Source of the DNA: Petrosia ficiformis
Lineage: Eukaryota > Porifera > Demospongiae > Haplosclerida > Petrosiidae
Assembly (NCBI GenBank): GCA_947044365.1
Contig: OX345645.1
Coordinates: forward strand, 3,681,741 to 3,745,740
Direction: 5' to 3'
Length of the DNA stretch: 64,000 bases
Part shown: one piece after another, positions 23,501-35,500 of the stretch
Layout of the letters: each line of letters begins with the position of its first letter
Numbering within the stretch: position 1 is the first letter of the stretch
Notes under the pieces: generated by a model
The model's database searches: none
Told to the model about the DNA's origin: nothing
Seen by the model: only the letters and a program-made list of their open reading frames with translations
Position numbers and translations under genes: made by a program

Positions 23501-26500
23501 TCAGATATCGATATTCTTTAAAAAATAATTTCAAATTGATACTAGTCTGACACACCCACTTAACAGATAATTTTTCATAGCGCTTCCACATGAATTTGTA
23601 TAAAATGCGATGTTTATCTAACCATGTGGATTACAAGTATCGATATTGTACTCAATACCATTGATACTGATTCTCAAATTACTCCGTATCATATCAAAGT
23701 GAAAATACTGGTACATCCAGCCCTACAAAGTAGTCACTAATCGTAAAGTTTAAGTTTCAAATACTTACATACTAGCCCATTTTTAGGGCCTCAAAAATTT
23801 ACTACCTAGGCAATTCAAATTCAGACTAAATCAATCAGTTAAAATCTCAGCCTTATAAAGACAGTAGGGACCAGTGTTATTGTGGGTTTGTATTTTCACA
23901 TCCTGTTTATATGAGGAGGTTAATACATTATTATATTGTAACTTAATGAAATTTGACTATTTATGAAGATTAAAATCCTTTATAACATTTGTTATTCATT
24001 AAACTTTATTTTTCAAAAAAAGTTTAGACAACCAGTACAACTAAAAATGTCAGAGTATCATATATACTTATCAATAGACATGATGGGTAAAAACGCTAAG
24101 TTATTAAAAACGTTAAGTTATTAATAGTTTCCACTGATGGGTGGGACGTCCTGTTGTAATTGATATCAGAACAATTTTTAGAGGGAGTTGTTTCAACACT
24201 TTTAACAGATGTGTCTCATCAGCTGGTCTCTGCTGGCTGGAAACTGGAATAACAATTGTCAAGGAAATGCACTTTACCGCAAAGGAAATTATTAATAACT
24301 TAACGTTTTTCCCTACTGATAAGTCTATAAACAACTTTGATTTTTGACATTTTTGTCCAACTCTTCAATCAACTTCCCTTTTTAAATTGAAATTGGACAT
24401 GAACAAAGAGGGATAGCAAGGGTACTTAAAAGGGAACAGCAAGAATGCTTGTGTTGAAGGTGGAGTATTTCACGTCAATATCCATTTTGGATTGTAATTT
24501 AATCTGGAGATTTTTGTTCCTAGCTTTGTTTAACAGGTTAAAGGTGTCTGAATGTTTAATAAATTCTTGATACAGGGGGACATGCATGCACAACTTAAAT
24601 TATCAACAATTAATACATGTAAATACATGTATGTACATTATAATTGATTATTGGTTGTTTGTAAGGGACAATGTCTTTTAATATGGCAGTAGACATTATG
24701 ATATCAGTACATGTTAATAAAATTCCACTCAAGTGTCAAAAAGTGTGTATTAAATAGATAGAAATTCATTATGAGATGACCACATAGGAATGAGAAAAGA
24801 TAAAACATTGTATGTTAATGTGAGGAAATAGCTGTTAGGTTGAAGAAATGACAAAGTACTTAAACTAGTCTGTTACTTTTAAGTTCTGCTAAACTACTCA
24901 CTCAAAGTGTAAACTAATACTGTATGATTATATCACAATAAAATGTCAGTATGCTTTAATGCCCCTCTTTTCATTTAAGCTTGTATATAAAAACATTAAA
25001 TATTTGTCTGCTAAAATATAAAACAGTCTCTTTATGTCACTATGTAGTTAAAACTAATTAATCAACAAAATTAATTGACCACACCCTCACGAATAGTTAA
25101 GTTTTGATGCATGCTTGCCCCCAACTATTTTAAAAATTCTGTATCAGTAGCCATAGTGAACTGAAACTCAGGCCCTTCAAATCTCTGTATCACAAATGAT
25201 TGCTAGTGATCAATGTACAAGCTGCTAGTGCACTGATACTTAATAACAGAGAGGTGTGCAAATGTAGGATTCTTCCTAGTGAATTTCATCCAGGAGACAA
25301 CTTTGTTTAGATTGTGATGTGTGCCCATAACAGGCTCCCAAAAATTTAGTTTCACATGGGGGTAATGTCAACAATCACAATTCGCACCTCGTTGCACCTT
25401 ATAAAGTCACTTGATGGTGACATTGTTGTGGGTTCTAAATATTTACACCACTTCCTGTCTGGTGGCCACACGTAAATGATTAACAAGATATATAGAGAAA
25501 AAAGTATCCCTATGACTGCTTTGTGGTGTCCTGCATTCAGTAATCATGTCATGGCTGACTTTATCATCCCTGAAGCGCAACAGCCTATTATAGTTATTAT
25601 CTACTCTCCTTACTTTTTAAAGGACCTTGTAGAACTTTAATATACACATGTAGAATAGCTAGCTACAAGCAGCTTTATTTCTGCTGGTCTGTAGAGCTCA
25701 AGCGCACGTTCTTTTATGCACCACAACCATTAATTGACCGAGCCCCCAGAATAATGCAACTTCCATAGCTATGTATACAACACATACTCACACAAGTGAC
25801 ACAAACATAATTATATATCAGACTATACAGTGCAAACACGTGTAATAGCAATTATAAGGATGGCCCTATGGGACATAACAAGCAAAACAGAGCATCCATT
25901 TCTAATATCAGCTACTATTTCAGTCAATCTACATATACATCTACCTGGCACATAATATTCCTAGTTTATACTTTATACATATTATATGTATATGACACTG
26001 ATATTTACATTGCAGTTAGTTGCATGTATGCAATCACCATAGGATGATACTGGGAAGGTGTGGTAACAAACTAGCCCACTTTAGGTGCCTCAAAAATTAT
26101 TAGGTGATAGAATTCTTACTCTTTATACTCTAATTGTTCATAGCTGAGCCTTAAAATAAGTGTCATTTGATTAATTTACAAGCCATGTTTAGTGTAATAG
26201 CTTTGGAACTTCTATATAGATATGAAATACTCCACTTTCAACAAAAGTATTCTTCCTGTTCCTTTTTTTACAAGAGGACATTCAAAATATCGATAGTTAG
26301 TACGTGTAAATGTGTACAATTAAATATTATAATTGATTATTGGTTGTTTGTAAGGGACAATGTCTTTTAATATGGCAGTAGACATCATGATATCAGTACT
26401 GTTAATAAAATTCCACTCAAGTGTCAAGAATTGTGTATTAAATAGATAGAAATTCATTATGAGATGACCACATAGGAATGAGAAAAGATAAAACATTGTA

Positions 26501-29500
26501 TGTTAATGTGAGGAAACAGCTGTTAGGTTGAAGAAATGAAAATGTATTTAAATAAGCTTGTTACTTTTAAGTTCTGCTAAACTACTCACTCAAAGTGTAA
26601 ACTAATACTGTATGATTGTATCACAATAATTAAATTAAAATGTCAGTATACTAACAGTAGCTTTAATGCCCCTCTTCCCATTTAAGCTTGTATATAAAAA
26701 CATTAATTAATTGAAATATTTGTCTGCTAAAATATAAAACAGTCTCTTTACACTATTACCTCTTGTGTCACTATGTAATTAAAACTAATTAATCAACAAA
26801 ATTAATTGACCACACCCTCACGAATAGTTAAGTTTTGATGCATGCTTTGCATGTGGATGCCTGCCCCAACTATTCTGTATCAGTAGCCATATTGAACTGA
26901 AACTCATGCCCTTCAAATCACTGTATCACAAATGATTGCTAGTGATCAATGTACAAGCTGCTAGTGCACCAATATTTAATAACAGAGAGGTGTGCAAATG
27001 TAGGATTCTTCCTAGTGAATTTCATCCAGAAGAATATAAAACAGACAACTTTGTTTTAGATTGTGATGTGTGCCCATAACAGGCTCCCAAAAATTTAGTT
27101 TCACATGGGGCTAATATTAACCATGATTGTCAGCTCATTGCACCTTATAAAGTCACTTGGTGGTGTCCTTGTTGTGGGTTCTAAATATTTACACCACTTC
27201 CTGTCTATAATGAGATTTATGGCCTACTTAGCAACAAGGTGTGCATTCAGAATTTACATGAGTTTAACTGGTGGCCATTGTTATATGGATACCCAAATCA
27301 TTGTAAGGATTCTTCTAAAGCCATTATTTTACTCTTAGCTAAAACTCAGCCAGTAGGGAACAGTATTATTATTGTGGGTTTCTATTTTCATATAATATAG
27401 TGTATAGTTTAATGTCATAAGGTTAATGCATGATTATATTGTAGCTCAATAATTTAAAAAATTAATTTTGACATGCACAACCAGGAACCACAACCAGGGA
27501 CCACAAATGGGAACAGCATGAATACGTATGTTGAAGGTGTTTCCCATCAAAGGATTGTAATTTAATCTAGAGATACTTATGTGATCTTGTTCCTAGCTTT
27601 GTCTAACAGGTTAAAGGGTGTCTGAAGGTTTAATGAATTCATGATACAGGAGGACATTCAATAATTAGTACATGTAAATATGTACAATTAAATATTATAA
27701 TTGATTATTGGTTCTGTTTGCAAGGGACAGTTTCTTTAATATGGCAGTAGACATAAGTACCTACACCACTATAAATCAAAATACAAAGCTGACAGCTGTA
27801 CTTATGTAGGGTTATATGGAAGTGGTTTGTTTAATTTTGGGTCCTATGTTAGCCTCCCAACCTTGTTCATATGCTTTTTGGGTTTTGACGTCCCTACACC
27901 TTCTTTCATTTTTATTGAAAATGTTTTTTATTATTCTTGTTTCCATTGTTTTTTTCCTGAATGCTGTGAATATGTTTTTGTAGATTGCAGAAATACTGGT
28001 GTAAGTTATATATCATGAAATCATACAATAATCGTATATTCATTAGCATTTGTTCATTGATGAAGGTCAGTATTTTGTATATTTATGCATTCTTTTTCAC
28101 TTACAGATGATGTCTATTCTCTATTTCACTTAGCTACAGCACTGTCTGCAGTCCTAGTGTCTGTCACTGTGTCAACCATTCAGTATTCCAATGGTTATCA
28201 TAGTATATAATATTATTATACAATGGCTTTAATATTAATAATTATTATATTCATTATTATAAGAATGTATTTCCTCATAAACGTTACTACTATGCTTATG
28301 AGTCTCCTCCATGTTTCGAGTACACAAATGCGCATGCATAATTAATTCCGATTAATGAATACACTTGAAAATGGCGTCCAATTCGAGATGAAATCTTTGT
28401 AGTTTTTGAGACTCTTTTCTTTCATAGTATCTGAGGATATCATCTTGCTACTTTAAGACCAAAATTTTACTATGAATGCGACTGGAATGGTGCTAGAATC
28501 ATTGTGATAGTTCAACAAAGAAAAAAATGATTTGTCTGGAAAATAATAATAATATCAAGCAGATTTTGCCAGTTTTGCCACTAGCCGGTTCTCTACCTTA
28601 ACGACAATCTTTGGCCATCTATAAGGTGTTGGTAGTCATATAAACACTAGATATGAATAGGTATGTGTGTATTAGAACTTATATGTATATATTACCAGAG
28701 ATTTCAGCTCATCACTTGCAATTGAAATGTATGGGCAGCCATTTTTTTTCGTGCCATCCCTACATAGAGAGTACTACCGTACTCTCTGATTAGAAAAGGT
28801 ACCTGTGACTACTTTGAGATAGTGATGGGGTGATATCAGTAATTTACATTTCAGTTTGGGAATTGATATTGATGGCATGAAGTACCATACTTAATAATAC
28901 ACATGTTCTTCACATTACCATTAAATATTTATACAAATTCCAGATGTGTTAGATTAAAATAGAGATGTAGTAGACTAGTATCAATACTTGGACATTACTC
29001 GATACCACAATTTTCAGAAATGGTATTGAATTGTATTTGCCATCACTACTTTATGAGAGTATACATGTACTTATATTATTATATTACATATATGTAATAC
29101 ATAGTGTGCAGTGGCAGTTAAAAAAGGGTGGGGCCAGTGTCCACATGCAACTATTCATGGTAAAGGGCAAATAAGTAGAAAGTACCTTACCAGCTGCACT
29201 ATTCTTGTTGGAGGTAGGAGATTACAAGTGATTGTGGCTTCACACTGCCCTAATTTAAAGTAAATGTTGTGATAATAAACAATATGATGTAGTTAAGAAA
29301 ACTGTTTCATGAATAATTAATAAGCTAAAAAATACTCCTCTTCATTGATTTTCTGGTGAACCCTGTACCACAGATTATTCCAGAAACTATCAACAGGACA
29401 AAAGGGTATAGAAGTACATTGATGTACAGTCTCATTAAGCTGTATATCAGTCAGTTTCTGAAGCATATTATTATTATTCACAGGTCTAGATAAATACATT

Positions 29501-32500
29501 TTTGAGACTGGTTTGGAGTCACAGTAAACTTTCACCATAAGTAGTGAATCAAAAGCATATTTATTTATAAATAACCTCAATCCTAACAGGAGCACATCAA
29601 TGAAAAACAAAATGTTGGAGCATTCAACTCCCACAAATAGATATATAGAGAAAAAAAGTATCCTTGTAACTGCTTTGTGATGTCCTGCATTCCAGTAATC
29701 ATGGCTGACTTTATCATCCCTGAAACACAACAGCCTATTATACTACTCTCCTTACATTTTAAAGGACCTTGTAGAACTTTAGAAATATACACATGTATTT
29801 CAGGTAGAATAGATAGCTATTAGTTCCAGTTTCTATGTAAGCTACAAGCAGCTTTCTTTCTGCTGGTCTGTAGAGCTCGAGCGCACGTTCTTTTATGCAC
29901 CACACCCATTAATTGACCAGGCCCTCCAGAATGATGCAACTTTTTAAACTACATATACAATGCATATTCAAACAAGTGACACAAACATAATTATACATGT
30001 ATATCTATAAAGTTCGAACCGCAGTTACAGGGATGGCCCTATGGGCCATAACAAGCAAAACAGAGCTCTAATATCAGCTACTATTTCCTTCTTTCATTTC
30101 ACTAGTCAATCTACATATAGATTTACCTGTCACAGCATATATACATATAATTATATGTAAATGACACTGATATGACACTGTATAATCAATTACAGTTAGC
30201 AGATAACGTGCACATATCCAATCATCATAGGATGATAGTCATGATACTGGGAAGATGTGATAACAAACTAGCCCACTATTGGGGCCTCAAAAATTATTCC
30301 GCAATAGAATTATTAGTTATACTCTAATTGTTCATAGCTGAGCCGTATAAAGACAGCAGAGCACAGTGTTATTGTGGGTTTGTATTATTCACATCCTGTT
30401 TATATAAGTGTATAGTACAGCTGTTAAATATTATATATACAGTCCTTATATAAACAGGATGTGAAAATACAAACCCACAATAGCACTATAAGTTCGATAT
30501 TTTAAACTCAATTTGTCAAAACACAAATTTTTGAGGCCCCAAAAACGGGCCAGTATGAAACTTTACGATTAGTGACAACTTTGTAGGGCTGCCCCGTAGT
30601 GATGGGCGATACCATAAATTTCCAGTACGATACGATACTGATTACTGCTCATGCAAGTATCGATTACTAATATGATTACTACTTTTGAGTAATTAATAAT
30701 ACACTTAATGAATCGGTTTGATCAGTTTCTATGAGTTTTTTTTTTGACAAATACATCTTGTGGCCTTGTGGCTTTGTTTAGAAATAAAGGCATTGTTTCT
30801 TCTCTGTAATACAATACTTGGTCAAACGATCACTGCTCCTGTATATAGACTGTAGTATATTGATCTCTATCGTGCGTATGACTGTGACTTGCGAGTTGCG
30901 AATGTACTCTCTGCACACGTGTGCACGCATACTGCACATGCGTAGGTAATCATTATATAAAAACCCGATACCTTTCATTGTAATCGATTAGTAATCGATA
31001 CCGTAAAGTATCGACAAAATATCGATTACTTCGATACTTTTCAATTAGTATCGCCCATCACTAGGGCTGGGTGATACCAGTATTTTCACTTGATATGATA
31101 CGGAGTAATTTGGGAATCAGTATCGATGGTATCGAGTATAATACCGATATTCAGTTAAAATGTGGAAGCACTATGAAAAATTATCTGTCAAATGGGGGCA
31201 TGTCAGATTAAAATAGAGATCTGTCAGACTAGTATTGGATCGAAATTATTTTTAAAGAATATCTATATCAGTGATATCGATATTTTGGTATCAGTATCAC
31301 TCAGTACTACTACTTTGTGATAGTGACAGTGATTTTCATTCCAATACAATAGTATCTTTTATCCCATCACTACATTCAGAGAGTATACATATATGTATGC
31401 ATAGTGTGCAGTGACAGATACAGGAATTTAAAAGTTTGACATCGGCATCCACACGGAAAGCAAAAGCATGTATCGAAAAATTTGTACTACTTAACTATTC
31501 ATGAAGGTGTGTTCAATTAATTTTGTTAATCTTAATTACATTGTGACACAAGAGGTAGTATTATAGTAGTCATTATTACCCTCGCCGCGAAGCTATAATA
31601 CTATAATATAAATGTAGAATATACAGTATGACTATAATATAAATTTTTATGTAGAATACTATAATATAAATGTAGAATATACAGTATGATTGTAATATCT
31701 ATTACTGTTACTGCAGCACTGAGTTGAGACTGAGCTGGAGCTCATTATACACATCATTCAAACTAAGTGTGAACTACTATGGGTTCAATCATCACACTGT
31801 GAATTTGAGTATCAGTAATATCTACTGGTTTCCGTGGCAACTTTTCTGATTACTACTACATTGTATATGTACATGTCCTGACCTTGTGGGCTTTTATCTT
31901 GTGACATACTGCTAGATCTTGTGGCAGCTACAGCAATTTCAACAGCCATTTCTGCCGTTTCAGCAGTCAACGACAGTTGAGCTAAATCACAGCTGTGTGT
32001 GTGTGTGTGGTACGAAAAGTCACACAAGTTTCTATTGTGTGCATACTCATTAGTAGTGCATATCATCATTATCATGTGACATTGGGCCAATCAAATTTTC
32101 ACATAAAATGCATTAAGGCATAGCTACTTGTGAAAATGCAACTGAACCCACTATAAATGTCAAGTGGTACATTAAGCATTCCTTCTACCATGTTTGTAGT
32201 AGTTAATTGACCAATGAAATTGCTCAAAATGAGGTTAATTAATCTCATATCAAACCTCCTGGAGAGGTTCAATATTATATTGAAACCTCCCGGGATTATT
32301 TTCCCGGGATTGTATAATAATTTTGTCAGAGTTGTCATTGATTTATTATAATGGTTTATAAATTACACATTAAAAGATTATTACCCTCGCCGCGAAGCGT
32401 AGGCGGAAGGGTATGACTATATACAACTGTAGCTATAATTATTAGCTGTAATTCATAGTGATGCTTGTTCTTTTTGAAAATCTGACACCAGTTTGTATGC

Positions 32501-35500
32501 TTGTGACTGAGGTCTTTCAGAGCTCTATTGCCTCCTCTCGTATGAGATTCCAAAAGAGTTGGGTGGGGATGTTCTTGCATCGCGAACTTGCGATCGCGAT
32601 CGATCGGTTGCTGTTGGAAGACCACACCTTATACTGGATTGGAGGAGGAGCCGGAAGTCTGCCACATGTAGAGCTCTTTCTGTCATTTGCGATTGACTGT
32701 TGATCAGTTACATGTATAAAGAATCACAGAAACTCATACTATATCAATAGGTTAGTGAAATTATGTATACTGTTGCCACACGCAAAGATTTGCTTAGTTA
32801 CTGTATTTCGCGCGCGAATGAAATGCGTTGCTATAGCATGGTAGAAGTGCGTTATAAACCTTGGTACGGTCTCTACTAGATTTATCAAACCTCGTGCCTT
32901 CGGCCCTTGGTTTGATAAATCTAGTAGAGACCTTTACCTCGGTGTATAACCTATACATATTACTCAGTATTGTATTGGCTGAAATGTGGGTATTGCTCAA
33001 CCACTAATTAAAACTAATATACTGAAATTTACTGGAATATACTGGAATATACGTGTCACATATGATGAAACTGAGATCAAACAACAGACCTGATAATTCT
33101 CCCAGATTCAGTTCTCATGTTGAAAGTATCATTGGATGATGAGTAGTTAATATAGGAACCCGTAAGAGATTGTTCAAGTGTCATAACTTGAGTACCTTTC
33201 GGTAAATGATCCTAAAGATTGAAATAGAATAATATACACATGTACATGTACATGTACAATGCCAAATTATAAAAGGCTCGTGTACATGTATATGTATATA
33301 ATTAGTATTGTTTTAGTTTGACAATAATGACGACTTTTAGTTATAGTTATAAAGTACGTTCACGTTGAGTTGGCACCAAACTAAATGATAATATCATTTA
33401 GTTTGGTATACTTTAGTATGCCTATAGTTTATCCCTTTAATTTAGTTATAGTATTAATTAAGGTTAAGCTTACCTAAAGGTATTTTAGGGTTATTGCTGT
33501 AATGGATGCCAGTCAATTAAATGTATGAATATTCCCAAGTTAATGTATGAATATTGTTATTGTAATTATATATGTATGCGGGAACTGTTGAGTTGAGTTG
33601 GTTATTATCTCAGTTGTACTTTGTTATTTCATATCTGTAATCTTCATCTTTGTTATAAACTATACTATACATGGTGTCAGAAGTGTCAACATGACTTCCT
33701 CATACCAGATTGTCTCTTCAACTTCAGTCATACAGACGATAGGACTCGTTGGATCAGACGGTTCGAGCGATTTCGACAGGCATCCGGGTTAGTAGAGAAG
33801 AGTGAGGAGAATGAGGTAAATACACTAATTTATATGATGTGAGATGTGGCTGACGATATCTTTCAAGCATTCAAGACAAGACAAAAAAAATATAATGTAG
33901 TAAAAGAAAAATTTGAGAAACAGTTCATGAAGAAAAGAAACATTATATACATGTACAAATGTGCCAAGTTTAACTCAAGGAGACAAGAAGATGAAGAAGC
34001 AGTTGACATGTTCATAACCGCACTCTACAACTTGGCTGAGAGATGCGAGTACACAGTACTCTGCACGATGACACGATACGAGATAGAATCGTAGTTGGAA
34101 TCAAGAGCAGTTCATTATCTGCAAGAATGCAACTCGACGACGCCCTTACTTTAGAAAAAGCAACTAAAACAGTTAGACAAAGCGAAACTGTGAAATTGCA
34201 GCAGCTAGAAATGAGAAGACTTCCAAACGAGAGAAGTCTAGAGGCTATCAAAACTGGGAGGAAAGTTTATAGAACGAGATCACAAGTCCTTGCCCATAGG
34301 ACACCCCAATTTACAGGCCAAAAGAAAATGTTTGTACAAGATGTGGGAAATCTCCTCCTAATGGGAGAAATATGTGTCCTGCAAGAGACTGTAAGTGTCA
34401 CAAATGTGGAAAAACAGGATACTTTCAGACCACATGTATAGGAGCATAATTAACACTGTACAAACAGAGGAAGAAGCATTCCTTGGTACAGTCAGTGAAG
34501 GAGACACTAACAGACCATGGATGTTTGAGCTGAAGCTGAATAAACACTCGATCCTATTCAAGATAGACACAGGAGCCGACATAACGATAATCTCTCAGAA
34601 TGTGTATTGTAAAGAAAGAGACGGATCATTGCGATGTGCAACAACACAGTTGAGTGGACCAGGTAAAACTCCCTTAGCAGTTTTAGGATGTTTCTCAGCC
34701 AATCTAAAGAAGAAAGACTCTACATGTAAAGACAGAAGTGATTTACGTCGTGAAGAATCTACAAACTCCACTTGTGGGAAGGCTTGCAATTGAAGCCTTT
34801 CAATTAGTCACTCAGATCGAAAATGTTACAAGAAATGAAGCAAGCATCATCTCACAGTTCCCTGATTTATTCATTGGGTTAGGAAAGATCAGTGAAGACT
34901 ATTGTATCCAGATGGAGCCAGCCTTATTCAATTCACACACCAAGAAGAGTACCAATACCATTTCTACCTAAAGTAAAACAGGAACTAGAACGGATGGAGA
35001 AGCTGGGAGTGATATCTAAAATCGACGAGCCAACACGAGTTTTGAGAAAATCTTTACATCTCCCACATGGCCCATAACATGGTCAATGGATGGTAATATA
35101 TGTCCCTCATGTTTTACGTATTGGTTCAATTGAGTTAAATCCACACATATCCTGACATATCCATTTTGTTTAGGTACCACAACCATTCCAGAACACCAGT
35201 CTGATGCTCTCGGGATTTTGGCAAATAGAATTTACCCCAGAATCAGCAAAATTCATGAGATTCATAAACCCATTTGGTAGGTATCACGTCAGCACCTGAA
35301 TTTTTTCAGAAACTGATGTCAGAGATTCTCAGAGGATATGAAGGTGTAGTTGGACTAGTTTACGATGTCTCAGTCTATGGTTGAAATGCAGAGGAGCACC
35401 ATGTAAGACTCATGGCAGTCCTGGAGACACTCTAAAATGCAGGAGCTACACTCAATAAAAATAAGTGTATTTTTTACACCAATAGTATCAACTTCTTAGG

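Larger units (their letters stand above)
20040..27760. repeat. Direct segmental repeats of about 1.7-1.9 kb
   Basis: A block with CCACATAGGAATGAGAAAAG recurs at about 20966, 22861, 24772 and 26460. A second marker, CTAGCTTTGT..AACAGGTTAAAGG, recurs at 20391, 22614, 24514 and 27592. Copies are diverged and carry private insertions. Confidence 0.8.
18140..31882. other. 13.7-kb TP53BP1 intron, no exon recognised
   Basis: Flanking exons are in phase without any exon here. The content is repeats: segmental copies (20.0-27.8 kb), MITEs, GATATCGATACC-type repeats (18.3, 20.6, 23.46, 28.8, 31.1 kb) and two gene-like fragments. 27.8-28.8 kb shows nothing recognisable. Confidence 0.7.

Noticed and set aside
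32356..32703. Opposed frames of 81-89 residues near a CG-rich stretch
   Set aside because: They lie in an intron next to a repeat end (CCCTCGCCGCGAAGCG) that also occurs at 31580 and, worn, near 8805; no homology to the missing Tudor residues.
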